Source: Bacteroidales bacterium (GTDB lineage: Bacteria > Bacteroidota > Bacteroidia > Bacteroidales > Muribaculaceae). From it: a DNA stretch of 61,576 nucleotides. Shown here in pieces: positions 9,440 through 18,759 of this stretch (positions are counted from its first letter, which is position 1; each line of letters opens with the position of its first letter). The notes beneath the pieces were generated by a model that saw nothing but the letters and a program-made list of their open reading frames with translations, ran no database searches and was not told the origin of the DNA. A program made the translations under genes and the position numbers. The DNA is taken from the NCBI GenBank assembly GCA_014800795.1, contig JAAVFL010000046.1:1-61576 (forward strand), in the 5' to 3' direction.

Positions 9440-10570
9440 TTAAAAATCTTGAATATTCATAACCATCAGAACAATGAGAAGATCTGTATTCTCTTCATTT
9501 TCTTCTGGCTGGAAAACGCCTGGACGCGAAGGATCTGCGAGTTTTATTATTACATTTTCAGTAGGCAGTATACCGAAAATCTCAAGAAGATATCCTGCTC
9601 CGAAACCGATTACCATCTGATCACCTGTAAAATCGCAGGCAACTTCTTCATGCGCGAAAGTATTCATGTTCAGGTCGTCTACTTTCATCTCCACGTTATT
9701 GGGATGAAAGCGGAACTTGATCAGACCATGACTCGGATCAGAACATACCGATACGCGACGGACAGCTGTCATGATTGCTCCGCGGTCAACGGTAACCTGA
9801 TATGGATTATTGGGGATTACACGATTATAATCGGGGAACTTGCCGCGGATAAAACGGCAATGAAGTGTAAGAGTTTCCGTACGGAGAACGGCGCTCTTGG
9901 GTGATAGGGTCACATTCACCACATCCTCCTTACCAAGTAAGGATTTCAGAATAACAGCAGGTTTCACCGGCATGATGCAGGAAGCCTTTATTCCGGGAGC
10001 AGAAGTGCGGTTTATATATTTTACAAGCTTGCGAGAATCAGTCGCGACAAACGTGATTCCATCCTCATTTATATCCCATAGAATACCTGTCATCTGGGGA
10101 ATGCGGTCATCATTACCTACTGCGAATAGCGTATGTTCTATACCGGCGATAATCTGGGAGGCCGGACAGGTCATGGTACACGTCTCCTCCGGATCAGTTT
10201 CCTCAATTGTACGGGGATACTGGGAACCTTGAAGTGCTACCAGATCAAAACTACCACCGGGGAATAAAATGGACATAGCTCCGGTTTCCATGTTGATGCT
10301 GATTTCAACATCGACATCAGGCAATTCCTTGGCCATATCGACAACGCGACGGGCATTGACACAAACACTACCCGACCCACCTTCTACATTCTTAACAGGA
10401 ACCTGGGCTGTAAGGGTATTTTCTGCATCAGATGCTGTTATAACAAGTTTATCCTCATCTATCTCCCAAAGGAAATTATCAAGAATTGAAATCGTATTTT
10501 TAGGATTTATCACTTTACTCACCCCCGAAAGAGTTGAATAAAGGGCCTTGCTCGCGATTTTAAAATTCAT
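9440..10570 (-). CDS. dnaN: DNA polymerase III sliding clamp (beta)
   Basis: Ring-shaped processivity clamp. The 376-residue chain begins MNFKIASKALYSTLSGVSKVI and shows the three-domain beta fold, with the domain I motif TASDAENTL, the domain II segment GRKL-like ATDSRKLVKY and the domain III FRFHPNNVEM region. It is the first gene of the operon dnaN-exonuclease-coaBC-DUF4835-recN-rlmB, with a promoter at 10601-10632 about 30 bp ahead of the ATG. It is not next to dnaA, which lies 27 kb away in this window. Confidence 0.97.
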   Translation of the reverse strand: MNFKIASKALYSTLSGVSKVINPKNTISILDNFLWEIDEDKLVITASDAENTLTAQVPVKNVEGGSGSVCVNARRVVDMAKELPDVDVEISINMETGAMSILFPGGSFDLVALQGSQYPRTIEETDPEETCTMTCPASQIIAGIEHTLFAVGNDDRIPQMTGILWDINEDGITFVATDSRKLVKYINRTSAPGIKASCIMPVKPAVILKSLLGKEDVVNVTLSPKSAVLRTETLTLHCRFIRGKFPDYNRVIPNNPYQVTVDRGAIMTAVRRVSVCSDPSHGLIKFRFHPNNVEMKVDDLNMNTFAHEEVACDFTGDQMVIGFGAGYLLEIFGILPTENVIIKLADPSRPGVFQPEENEENTDLLIVLMVMNIQDF

Positions 10571-10600
10571 ATTTAGTTTATTTTGATTTTCTTACACCAA

Positions 10601-10632
10601 CAAAATTAGTGATTTATTCCCACTTAATCAAG
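10601..10632 (-). promoter_or_regulatory. Promoter of the dnaN operon
   Basis: Minus-strand TAATTTTG (10608-10601) with CTTG (10632-10629) 20 nt upstream. It predicts a leader of roughly 25 nt. It drives the whole six-gene unit down to rlmB. Confidence 0.6.
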
Positions 10633-10664
10633 CCCCCTTCGAGATTTTATATTACCCCCACACA

Positions 10665-11639
10665 TCATAGCCGATCTCTGCGCATCGACATCAGACCAGG
10701 TATCACATTATAAAGTATCTTATGGATCCTTTCCAATTTATATTCATTTTTCGATGCCCCCAGTCGATTGTAGAACGTGGCTAGGATTTTAGCTTTAAGC
10801 TCCTCAGGGTAATCAGAGCGCTTTATATGCTTTATAAATGTCCCATGTCTTATTATCCTGCGATATGCCCCTACCAGATATTTATCTTCAATATACTTTA
10901 ATACTTCAATGTCCTCAAAGCATATATTACCGGATTTGTAACCGTTTTCTGTGACATTATTATCATGCCGCCTCAATACGTTCAGCACCTCATAGATTTC
11001 GGCGACCTTACCTTTCCCCATTAATTTAGTCCAGAATAGCCAGTCACCAGAATTTCGCATTTTAGCACTTTCCTCCAGCATATTTGCGGTGACATACGAA
11101 CGTCTGAATAACGTAGCACTAGCATTATACACATAGCATCCCCAATACATATTGTGGACAATATATTCAGCTCCATCATGTACAACAATGTCACCAATAC
11201 GTTTCTCCATACGTTTCCCTTTCCAGATGGTATAATCACGTTGAATCACTTCATTGTTCTGGTTCACCACCGTACAACCGGTGAAACATAGCACTACATC
11301 CTGATTCGCCTCCATCGTTTCGACACATTTTTTCAGGAAAAGAGGAGTCGATGAATCGTCTGCTTCAGCAATCCATATATATTTTCCACGTGCAAGTTCC
11401 AGCCCTTTCTTCCATTGGGCAAATGGACTTCCAGTATTACTCTGATTTATAACGAAATGAGAAACTTTAGGATGCTTTGAATATGTCTGCAATATATCTA
11501 CTGAATTATCCGTAGATGCATCGTCCAGAATAATCAATTCAAAATCCTGAAATTCCTGATTTAAAATTGACTCTATTCGCTCCGGAAGATAACGTGCATA
11601 ATTGTAGTTAGGAAGTATGACGGAAACTAAGGGTGACAT
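10665..11639 (-). CDS. Family 2 glycosyltransferase
   Basis: GT-A fold glycosyltransferase of 324 residues that probably transfers a sugar to a surface glycan or glycolipid; donor and acceptor unknown. VSVILPNYNYARYLPERI (5-22), the nucleotide-binding ILDDASTDNS (37-46) and the metal-binding EADD (92-95) are present. No membrane segment is visible, so it should act at the inner face of the membrane. Sequence here is AT-richer than in the flanking housekeeping genes, and no other polysaccharide genes adjoin except the divergent partner at 11762. Confidence 0.88.
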   Translation of the reverse strand: MSPLVSVILPNYNYARYLPERIESILNQEFQDFELIILDDASTDNSVDILQTYSKHPKVSHFVINQSNTGSPFAQWKKGLELARGKYIWIAEADDSSTPLFLKKCVETMEANQDVVLCFTGCTVVNQNNEVIQRDYTIWKGKRMEKRIGDIVVHDGAEYIVHNMYWGCYVYNASATLFRRSYVTANMLEESAKMRNSGDWLFWTKLMGKGKVAEIYEVLNVLRRHDNNVTENGYKSGNICFEDIEVLKYIEDKYLVGAYRRIIRHGTFIKHIKRSDYPEELKAKILATFYNRLGASKNEYKLERIHKILYNVIPGLMSMRRDRL

Positions 11640-11686
11640 TCAATATGTAATTAGATATGTGTAGATGCTGTTGATACATTTACGCG

Positions 11687-11694
11687 CAAATTTA
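11687..11694 (-). promoter_or_regulatory. -7 element for the leftward glycosyltransferase
   Basis: TAAATTTG on the minus strand, 48 bp before the start at 11639. No clear -33 partner is seen, so confidence is moderate. Confidence 0.4.
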
Positions 11695-11715
11695 CGAAAA
11701 TAAAATAAAAAAGAG

Positions 11716-11723
11716 TAATTTTG
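11716..11723 (+). promoter_or_regulatory. -7 element for the rightward glycosyltransferase
   Basis: TAATTTTG on the plus strand, 38 bp before the start at 11762. Together with 11687-11694 it makes a back-to-back promoter pair in an AT-rich 122-bp spacer. Confidence 0.45.
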
Positions 11724-11761
11724 TCTCCTATTTAAGTTCAATAACTCAAAGAATCTCAAGT

Positions 11762-12784
11762 ATGTCAAACATCAGTTATGCGAAAATCAGCGTAATAATT
11801 CCCGTGTATAACGTAGAGAATTATTTGGAAAAATGCCTAGATTCTATAATAAACCAATCATTTAAGGAGCTTGATATTATAATCGTTGATGATGGTTCTA
11901 CTGATAATTCTGGGAAAATATGCGACAGATATGCATCTTCCGATCCTCGCATTAGAGTTATACACCAGAAAAACAAAGGTGTTGCGAGTGCCAGAAATAC
12001 CGGCATCTCAATTTCGGTAGCCGATACAATTGCTTTCGTAGATAGTGATGACTGGATTGAACGGGATATGCTTATTAACCTATGGAAAGGGATGACTGAT
12101 ACGGACGCAGATATCGCAATGTGCAATTTCTGTTATGATTATGACAACCGGTCACTTCCTGAAAATAGACTTGCCAATGTTGGGAGTAGTGTTTACTCAT
12201 CATCTCAAGCAATAAATTTACTTATGGAGGGTGAGAAAATACACTATTACGTATGGAACAAATTATTCCGTAAGGATATAATCGGCAAAGGATTTGAAGA
12301 AGGGGCTTTATATGAGGATATTTTAGCAATGCCACAGTTATTATATTCTGCGCGCAGAATCTGCTATATACCATACGTCGGATACCATTATGCGCATCGA
12401 CAGAGTAGCATCGTAAACCGCCCATCTGTAAAGGCACGTATAGCATATCTAAGCGCTCTATGCCGGCAGATGATATTTATACGGTCTATTTCCATATCGC
12501 CGGAAATTTATTCTGCCAAGTTGAATCAGCTTGCTACAGTTGGAATTGGAATTTGTCGTGATGAGGCAGAATATCATAAATATGATACTCTACAACATCG
12601 ACACGTTGATGATGTTATATCGCTGCTTCAACCGTTTGAGATAGAATTTATGCCGATAATATCGGTCAAAAAGCGCAACAGATATAAAATGCTAAAAAAT
12701 AATCCGAAACGTTTCTATGGTATTATCTATACTAGAAAATTCATAAAGTCACTATTTCTAAGTCTATATAAGAAGCGTCCGTAA
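11762..12784 (+). CDS. Family 2 glycosyltransferase
   Basis: GT-A glycosyltransferase of 340 residues, of the EpsJ/WcaA-like kind. ISVIIPVYNVENYLEKCLDS (9-28), IVDDGSTDNSG (41-51), GVASARNTGI (73-82) and the metal-binding DSDD (94-97) are all clear. The C-terminal third is basic and low in conserved features. It is transcribed away from the glycosyltransferase at 10665-11639. The pair probably acts on the same surface glycan, an inference from position only. The coding sequence is AT-rich compared with its neighbours. Confidence 0.9.
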   Translation: MSNISYAKISVIIPVYNVENYLEKCLDSIINQSFKELDIIIVDDGSTDNSGKICDRYASSDPRIRVIHQKNKGVASARNTGISISVADTIAFVDSDDWIERDMLINLWKGMTDTDADIAMCNFCYDYDNRSLPENRLANVGSSVYSSSQAINLLMEGEKIHYYVWNKLFRKDIIGKGFEEGALYEDILAMPQLLYSARRICYIPYVGYHYAHRQSSIVNRPSVKARIAYLSALCRQMIFIRSISISPEIYSAKLNQLATVGIGICRDEAEYHKYDTLQHRHVDDVISLLQPFEIEFMPIISVKKRNRYKMLKNNPKRFYGIIYTRKFIKSLFLSLYKKRP

Positions 12785-12812
12785 TAATTGCATCTACGAA
12801 TGAAAGCATAAT

Positions 12813-12856
12813 AAAACACCCCCGCGAAATCGCAAAACAATTCGTGGGAGTGTTTA
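12813..12856 (-). terminator. Terminator of rpsP
   Basis: Inverted repeat with arms 12813-12828 and 12841-12855 (core CCCCCGCGAA / TTCGTGGGAG) that ends in a T-run when read on the minus strand, 36 bp after the rpsP stop. It also separates the convergent glycosyltransferase gene. Confidence 0.8.
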
Positions 12857-12891
12857 AGGTTGAGCAAAAAGTATCTTCTTGCAGAAAAGCT

Positions 12892-13446
12892 TTATTCTGC
12901 AGCAGCTTCCTCAGTTGCAGGAGCCTCTTCCGCTGGGGCTGCTTCAGCAGCTTTCGCAGCCTCTTCAGCAGCCTTTGCGGCAGCGAGTTCTGCTTTTTTC
13001 TTTGCTACTTCTTCAGCTTTAGCGGCATTCTTGGCTTTTTCAGCTTCAAGGCGATCCTTTTCTGCGAGTTCACGCTGGCTTGCCATAGAAACTTTCAGTT
13101 TGTCAACTGACTGCTGCTTCTGAGCTTTCCATGCATCAAAACGCTTCTGTGCCTCTGCTTCATCGAAAGCACCTTTCTTAACACCACCCTGAAGATGTTT
13201 CATAAGAAGAACGCCTTCGTTGGAAAGAATGCTACGAACTGTGTCGGTGGGCTCTGCACCAACATTAACCCAATACAAAGCGCGCTCGAAGTTAAGAGTA
13301 ATTGTAGCAGGATTAGTGTTCGGATTATAGGAACCTATCCTCTCAATAAATCTACCATCTCGTGGTGCCCTGCTGTCGGCGATAACAATAGGATAGAACG
13401 CATAGTTCTTACGACCATGACGTTGCAGTCTGATTTTTGTTGCCAT
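12892..13446 (-). CDS. rpsP: 30S ribosomal protein S16 with long acidic/alanine tail
   Basis: Ribosomal protein S16. The core (about 1-85) starts [26 protein letters not shown] and includes [16 protein letters not shown]-terminal extension of about 100 residues follows, ending in a low-complexity stretch of Ala, Glu and Lys (about 125-184) that should form a charged helix and then a flexible tail. Bacterial S16 is usually 80-90 residues; such tails are common in Bacteroidetes. It stands alone, with its own promoter (13533-13563), a leader hairpin (13493-13521) and a terminator; rimM, trmD and rplS, its partners in many bacteria, are not nearby. Confidence 0.96.
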   Translation of the reverse strand: MATKIRLQRHGRKNYAFYPIVIADSRAPRDGRFIERIGSYNPNTNPATITLNFERALYWVNVGAEPTDTVRSILSNEGVLLMKHLQGGVKKGAFDEAEAQKRFDAWKAQKQQSVDKLKVSMASQRELAEKDRLEAEKAKNAAKAEEVAKKKAELAAAKAAEEAAKAAEAAPAEEAPATEEAAAE

Positions 13447-13492
13447 TCTTTAAAAGAATAATTATTTTAAGTGGTTTGTAATGGTTTGCCGC

Positions 13493-13521
13493 GGAGGCAC
13501 GAGCAATACATGCTCTCCTCC
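13493..13521 (-). other. Leader hairpin in the rpsP mRNA
   Basis: In the 80-nt rpsP leader, GGAGG and GAGC at the 5' side pair with GCTC and CCTCC at the 3' side, with small internal mismatches and a 7-nt loop (arms 13512-13521 and 13493-13504). It has no U-tract. It is a candidate ribosomal-protein autoregulatory leader; the fold is seen, the role inferred. Confidence 0.5.
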
Positions 13522-13532
13522 TAAAGCGACTG

Positions 13533-13563
13533 CAAAGATAAGCAGATTTTCTGATAATACCAA
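13533..13563 (-). promoter_or_regulatory. Promoter of rpsP
   Basis: Minus-strand TTGG (13563-13560), 19 nt, TATCTTTG (13540-13533). A strong consensus match, giving a leader of about 80 nt. Confidence 0.75.
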
Positions 13564-13625
13564 CTGGGGTGAAGAAGATTTCTGATTTTCCTGCCCTGAA
13601 ATTCTTACTTTTATTCTTTTTTATC

Positions 13626-13633
13626 TAATTTTG
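13626..13633 (+). promoter_or_regulatory. -7 element for the AddB-like nuclease and hemW
   Basis: TAATTTTG on the plus strand, about 90 bp before the ATG at 13722. The -33 region is only T-rich. Confidence 0.45.
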
Positions 13634-13721
13634 CATTGAAGGCACGCAACTCCACGTTTCTACTTTTGATGAACCATGTGTTTGCCGGGCCAATCAAAAA
13701 TACACCAGAGCAATCATTTTA

Positions 13722-16700
13722 ATGAAACCATTCTTATATTCCATTGCGGAAGCATATTACAATAACGAAGCCGACAAACTTGCTGACTTCTGCTTTATAT
13801 TCCCGAACAAACGATCTGTAACTTTTTTCACCCATTATCTTAGTGCTATTATAAAAAAAAACGGCATCAACGGCTTTTCACCGTTAATCATGCCTCATAC
13901 AACCACCATCACTGACTTTGCGGAGAGCTTTTCAGATGGCTTCGCATCTGCCGACAGAATGGAGATGATTTTCATACTATACGATGTATATCGGCAAGTC
14001 GTAACCCGGAACAACGGATATGAAGAAGCGGCGAAAGTTGATTTCAACAAATTTGTATTCTGGGCAGATACACTTATACAGGATTTTGACGATGTCGATA
14101 ATGCTCTTTCTGACCCATATCAGATATTTAGAAATGTCAGCACTCTTAAAGAAATTTCTGCAAATTATCTGACTGATGAACAGGCAAAAATTGTCAGTGA
14201 ATTTTGGAAAGACTTTGATATAAGCCCCGAACTTCAGGATTTTTGGAATCATATCGCGCATACCGCATCCGCCACCGATAAAAACACCGGCCATAATAAC
14301 CGGAGAAGCGCTCGCGCCGGTTTTCTGAAATTATGGCAGGTTATGGGTGATATATATAATGGTTTCCGGGATCGATTAAAACATATGGGGCTGCATACCG
14401 CAGGAATGAATTCACGTATTACGGCAGAAAAATTAAAAGAGAAAGCACCATCGGAACTCCCCTACCAAAGATATATTTTTGTCGGATTCAACAGTCTTTC
14501 AGTTGCTGAAAAAACAATATTCCGTGCATTGTCCCAAAAGAAAAACCCAAGCGATGGGATATCTCTCGCTGACTTTTATTGGGATCTCGGCTCCCCCGTA
14601 TTTTCAGATAATTCATTGCCTGGAATAGGAAAAGTGCAAGCCTATGCCGATGAGTTTAAATCACGATATGACTGTGTGGAACCTATTGAGAGTTTTCCTG
14701 ATATCAGTGTCGTGGGCATCCCATCGAGAGTCGGTCAATGTAAGGCTATAAGCACGGCATTGGGACATTTATATCCGGATGTGGCTGATCCTATAAAGTT
14801 GAGACGCACTGCTATAGTGCTACCTGAAGAAAGTTTGCTATTACCTCTTGTAAACTCATTACCTCAACAAATCTCACCACTGAACATAACAATGGGATAC
14901 AAACTGAAAAATACAGCCGTAGCCGGTCTTATACGTCTGATTGTATCCTTGCAGATGAGAGCATACAAGTCAAAGGTAGCAAAGACATTCTTCTACGAAG
15001 ATGTGTTGCGTGTGCTTACCAATCCCCTTGTACGGGCCGTTAACCGTAATGTTGTCGACCGCATGCTCACAGAAATCAAGAGCAGACGTCTTTTCAATAT
15101 CTCCGAAGAATTTTTCAGAACAGAAGAGTTCGCTGTTTTTACTCCGGTATTTACCATGGTTGCCGACAAGAAGAATTGTAATGATGTATTCGTTTATCTC
15201 AGACAACTTCTCGAATGGCTGGATGAAGCTCTTGTCACAACATGGAATCTCGACTCTCTGTCCGGAATACACGATTTCTGCTCTGAAGAATCTGACAACG
15301 AACCAGATGCGCATGTAACTGATACCCCGGCCACAACTCCGGCCAGTGACAGAGGCCTGGCATTACAACAGGCATATATTCGTAGATATACCAACGCCGT
15401 CATTCAGTTACAGAAACTTCGAGAGCGCTATCTGGAAACTCCGGATGGTGCCCCCCTTGTATACATGGAAGATGCCACTGTATTCAATCTTGTTGAGAAG
15501 ATTGTAAAAGGCGAAATGCTTAATTTTGATGGTGTTCCACTCAAAGGTCTTCAGATTATGGGAGTTCTTGAAGCAAGAGCCCTTGATTTTGAAACAATCA
15601 TTATCCCCTCAATGAACGAACGGATTTTCCCGAGGTCAAAATTCGGCACAACATTCATTCCGATGGTACTCAGAAGGGCTTATCACCTTAACACGACCGA
15701 AGATCAGGAAAATGCATATGTATATTTCTTCTATCGAATGATCTCGCGAGCCAAACAAGTTCACCTGCTTTATGATGCACGGACTTCCGGATTGAAAAGC
15801 AGCCAGCCATCAAGATTCATACACCAGCTACGTAGAATTATAGTGCCGGATAAATTGATTTTCAAAATTCTGCCCTACCGTCTGTCAAGTATCGCCACTC
15901 CGGATGTTTATGTACGGAAAACTCCTGAAATTATGGAGAAAATCAATCGGTTCAGAAGTTTAGAAAACCCAATGTATCTTTCTGCGACATCGATAGAGCG
16001 CTATCTCGGTTGCCCGGTGGCGTTCTACCTCGAGAACATCGCCGGCTTCAGGCAGGGTGAAGATATGAACGAATGGATGGATGAAGGTACCTATGGAGTA
16101 ATAGTTCACGAAGTTTTTGAAACATTGTACAATAATGAGCTTAAACTCCGAGGAAATGCCAATGGTGTTATGATTACTGCCGATAATCTTGAGGAGATGG
16201 CACAGAACCACACGGCTTTAGACAAAATTATAACCCAAACAATCAACAAGCATTTTTCACGTTTGGGAGATGAAAACGATACCCCGCTTGTCGGAGACGC
16301 GCTTATTATAGGAAAAATAATGAAAATGCTGGTGGAATCCACTCTTCGGCGTGAAAAAGAACACGCGCCCTTCATATACCAATTCGGAGAATGGGACAAG
16401 CGCATGCATTTAATACTCGAAGGCTCTGATAATAAATCTATTGGAATTAATTTTACGTGTAAAATCGACCGTATAGACACGGTTGACATAAACGGCCAGT
16501 TCCCGCATCGCCGTATTGTAGATTATAAGACAGGAGGAGATCTTACAAGTGCGCGTAGTGTCCCGGCTGTATTCTCTGATTATAAAGTAAAGGCATTTCT
16601 ACAACTGATGCTGTATTGTCAGGCATACGCCGGATATACAGGCTATAATGAGGCAATTCAACCGATTATTTTTCCCATCCGCACAGTTATGGTACGCAAA

Positions 16701-16955
16701 CTTGAGCCGCTCCAATGGTCTGAACCGGAAGATAGCGAAGGAATTGAGCATGAATCTATGAAGAAGCCATCCGGCAGAAGTACCAGGTGGAAAGTCCTTG
16801 ACTATCGTGACTACAGGAAAGAGTTTAACAATCACCTTATTACAGCTCTCGAAAATCTCTTCAATCCTGAAGTTCCATTTCGTTGTCCCGACAGCAATGA
16901 TGCTTGTAAATATTGTCATTTCCTGGAAATATGTCGTCGTGAGATCCCAAGATAA
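13722..16955 (+). CDS. PD-(D/E)XK nuclease family protein, AddB-like
   Basis: Large protein of 1077 residues with the layout of AddB/RexB: a helicase-like N-terminal region without a usable P-loop, and a C-terminal nuclease of the RecB type. The nuclease core shows IVDYKTGGD (D934, K936). Four cysteines suited to an iron-sulfur cluster are placed as in AddB: C764 in SATSIERYLGCPVAFYLE, then C1062, C1065 and C1071 in ACKYCHFLEIC. It probably resects or processes DNA ends with an AddA-like UvrD helicase, but no such gene is within this window. hemW follows after 21 bp. Gene name left open because the partner is not seen. Confidence 0.85.
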   Translation: MKPFLYSIAEAYYNNEADKLADFCFIFPNKRSVTFFTHYLSAIIKKNGINGFSPLIMPHTTTITDFAESFSDGFASADRMEMIFILYDVYRQVVTRNNGYEEAAKVDFNKFVFWADTLIQDFDDVDNALSDPYQIFRNVSTLKEISANYLTDEQAKIVSEFWKDFDISPELQDFWNHIAHTASATDKNTGHNNRRSARAGFLKLWQVMGDIYNGFRDRLKHMGLHTAGMNSRITAEKLKEKAPSELPYQRYIFVGFNSLSVAEKTIFRALSQKKNPSDGISLADFYWDLGSPVFSDNSLPGIGKVQAYADEFKSRYDCVEPIESFPDISVVGIPSRVGQCKAISTALGHLYPDVADPIKLRRTAIVLPEESLLLPLVNSLPQQISPLNITMGYKLKNTAVAGLIRLIVSLQMRAYKSKVAKTFFYEDVLRVLTNPLVRAVNRNVVDRMLTEIKSRRLFNISEEFFRTEEFAVFTPVFTMVADKKNCNDVFVYLRQLLEWLDEALVTTWNLDSLSGIHDFCSEESDNEPDAHVTDTPATTPASDRGLALQQAYIRRYTNAVIQLQKLRERYLETPDGAPLVYMEDATVFNLVEKIVKGEMLNFDGVPLKGLQIMGVLEARALDFETIIIPSMNERIFPRSKFGTTFIPMVLRRAYHLNTTEDQENAYVYFFYRMISRAKQVHLLYDARTSGLKSSQPSRFIHQLRRIIVPDKLIFKILPYRLSSIATPDVYVRKTPEIMEKINRFRSLENPMYLSATSIERYLGCPVAFYLENIAGFRQGEDMNEWMDEGTYGVIVHEVFETLYNNELKLRGNANGVMITADNLEEMAQNHTALDKIITQTINKHFSRLGDENDTPLVGDALIIGKIMKMLVESTLRREKEHAPFIYQFGEWDKRMHLILEGSDNKSIGINFTCKIDRIDTVDINGQFPHRRIVDYKTGGDLTSARSVPAVFSDYKVKAFLQLMLYCQAYAGYTGYNEAIQPIIFPIRTVMVRKLEPLQWSEPEDSEGIEHESMKKPSGRSTRWKVLDYRDYRKEFNNHLITALENLFNPEVPFRCPDSNDACKYCHFLEICRREIPR

Positions 16956-16976
16956 TATATTCATATTGCGATAGTT

Positions 16977-18116
16977 ATGGCCGGTTTATATATACATATT
17001 CCATTTTGCAGACAGAAATGCGCATATTGCGACTTCTTTTCTTCGTCCAATGCTGCCGAAAACATGGTTCAATATATCGAAGCACTTGGGAATGAATGGG
17101 ATATACGCAAAAATGAGATTGATTTAACTAAATTGACAACTCTCTATCTGGGTGGTGGGACTCCTTCTCTTATCCCTTTCGCATTACTGAAACGACTGTT
17201 TGACAAACTAAAAAAAGACATTGACATACTATCTCTTGAAGAGGTTACATTAGAGGCTAACCCTGAAGATATTACATCCGAATCCTTGAAACGTTACAGT
17301 GATCTCGGAATAAACCGCGTCAGCGTCGGAATACAATCTTTCGCCTCACGGGAACTTACCGAAATAGGTCGCGACCATACTCCGAAAGCCTCGCGGGAGG
17401 CCCTTCAGACCCTTGCGACCGCCGGTTTCAACTATAGCGCCGACCTGATGTATGGGCTTCCCGGACAATCCGCATCTGACTGGGAAAAGAACCTCTCGGA
17501 ACTGCTTTCCTATTCGCCGCCGCACTTCTCGGCATACCTTCTTTCTTACGAACCGGGCACACGGCTTTACGCCCGTATGATGCAGGGGAAGGTTGAGGAA
17601 GCAACCGAGGAAGTCGCCTACGAAATGTTCAACATCTTATGCAATGAAGCTGATAGTGCCGGATATCACCATTATGAAATATCCAATCTCGCTCTCCCCG
17701 GTATGGAAGCCATACACAATTCTTCGTATTGGAACTACACACCATATATCGGACTGGGACCAAGCGCGCATAGCTTCGACGGAAACATACGCAGATTTAA
17801 TCCTCCGGGGATAAAGAACTACATAACTAAACTTCTGAAAAAAACACTTACTGTTGAAACAGATAACGAGAATAAAACAAGCCGATTCAACGATTATATC
17901 ATAACATCACTGAGAACCGATCGTGGTTTTGATTTCCGCATGGCTGAAAAACTGTTCGGAAAAAGACTGCTACAAGAATTCTGCAAGCAGATTCCCCGAC
18001 TTTTCGAAAATGGAGATGTTGAATTCTCTGAAACAAACGTGCAAGGCAAGTTTTTAAGAATACCACGGAAACGATGGCTTACGTCCGATGGGGTAATGCG
18101 TGAACTAATCCTCTGA
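16977..18116 (+). CDS. hemW: HemW-like radical SAM protein (heme chaperone family)
   Basis: Coproporphyrinogen dehydrogenase-like radical SAM protein. The cluster motif is CRQKCAYC (C11, C15, C18, plus F20), the CxxxCxxCxF form usual for HemW rather than HemN. LYLGGGTPSLIP and LEANPEDIT follow as the AdoMet-binding glycine motif and ribose-binding region, and GLGPSAHSFDG lies in the C-terminal HemW domain. The 379-residue length fits. HemW binds and delivers heme; it was long misannotated as an oxygen-independent CPO. Co-transcribed with the upstream nuclease. Confidence 0.92.
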   Translation: MAGLYIHIPFCRQKCAYCDFFSSSNAAENMVQYIEALGNEWDIRKNEIDLTKLTTLYLGGGTPSLIPFALLKRLFDKLKKDIDILSLEEVTLEANPEDITSESLKRYSDLGINRVSVGIQSFASRELTEIGRDHTPKASREALQTLATAGFNYSADLMYGLPGQSASDWEKNLSELLSYSPPHFSAYLLSYEPGTRLYARMMQGKVEEATEEVAYEMFNILCNEADSAGYHHYEISNLALPGMEAIHNSSYWNYTPYIGLGPSAHSFDGNIRRFNPPGIKNYITKLLKKTLTVETDNENKTSRFNDYIITSLRTDRGFDFRMAEKLFGKRLLQEFCKQIPRLFENGDVEFSETNVQGKFLRIPRKRWLTSDGVMRELIL

Positions 18117-18174
18117 ACGGATCTAACCGCGATCTCCAAGGCGAGCATCCGGCTCTATGCCACATCGTCGGAAT

Positions 18175-18648
18175 TCAGTCGTGATGATATGGAAGATTGC
18201 GCGAGATGGCACATGCACGGTAAAGCTGTTCAACAAAGAACATTCTGACCATTTCGTGAGGAAATGTCATCTTAGACAGAGACATCATTGAATTTGCCCT
18301 GTCATACACGCCCTGTGAGAATCCATACGGACCTCCGACAACGAAATACAGGTTCTTTGATACCGCCATTGTCTGACGTTCGATAAATTCTGAAAACTGG
18401 CGGGAGGTGAACTCCTTACCCCTTTCATCAAGCAGAACAACATGATCTCCTCCCTGAAACTGCGAAAGAATCATCTCCCCTTCCGATATCTTCTGTAACT
18501 CAGGAGTCAGTTTCTTTGATGTCTTAACATCGGGAAGATTTCTCATCTCGAATTGAATCATTCTTGAAATCCGGCTTATGTATTCTTCTATACCTTCTTT
18601 CAGGTATGGTGTGGTTGTTTTTCCAATTGTAAGCAAACAGATCTTCAT
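18175..18648 (-). CDS. rlmH: 23S rRNA pseudouridine-1915 N3-methyltransferase
   Basis: SPOUT methyltransferase of 157 residues that methylates a pseudouridine in helix 69 of 23S rRNA on assembled 70S ribosomes. YFVVGGPYGFSQGV (101-114), LSKMTFPHEMVR (124-135) and the C-terminal NLPYHHD (151-157), which helps form the active site, are all present; most homologues end in YHHE or YHH, so the final Asp is a mild variant. Convergent with hemW across 58 bp with no clear terminator. Confidence 0.95.
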   Translation of the reverse strand: MKICLLTIGKTTTPYLKEGIEEYISRISRMIQFEMRNLPDVKTSKKLTPELQKISEGEMILSQFQGGDHVVLLDERGKEFTSRQFSEFIERQTMAVSKNLYFVVGGPYGFSQGVYDRANSMMSLSKMTFPHEMVRMFFVEQLYRACAISRNLPYHHD

Positions 18649-18686
18649 CTATTATTATGTAAACAGGCTGATATGATTAAACGCCA

Positions 18687-18726
18687 GACAGCCTCCTACG
18701 AGTTAATGCTTTCGCAGAAGGCTGTC
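18687..18726 (-). terminator. Probable terminator hairpin after lpxA
   Basis: Arms GACAGCCTCCT (18687-18697) and AGAAGGCTGTC (18716-18726) pair over 10 of 11 positions, 34 bp past the lpxA stop. The U-tract on the minus strand is poor, so the call is tentative. Confidence 0.45.
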
Positions 18727-18759
18727 AGACTATGTTGTTTGTAATCGTATGACCAATAA

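Noticed and set aside
9434-9904. 156-residue plus-strand frame opposite dnaN
   Set aside because: dnaN is complete on the other strand and this frame has no domain or promoter.
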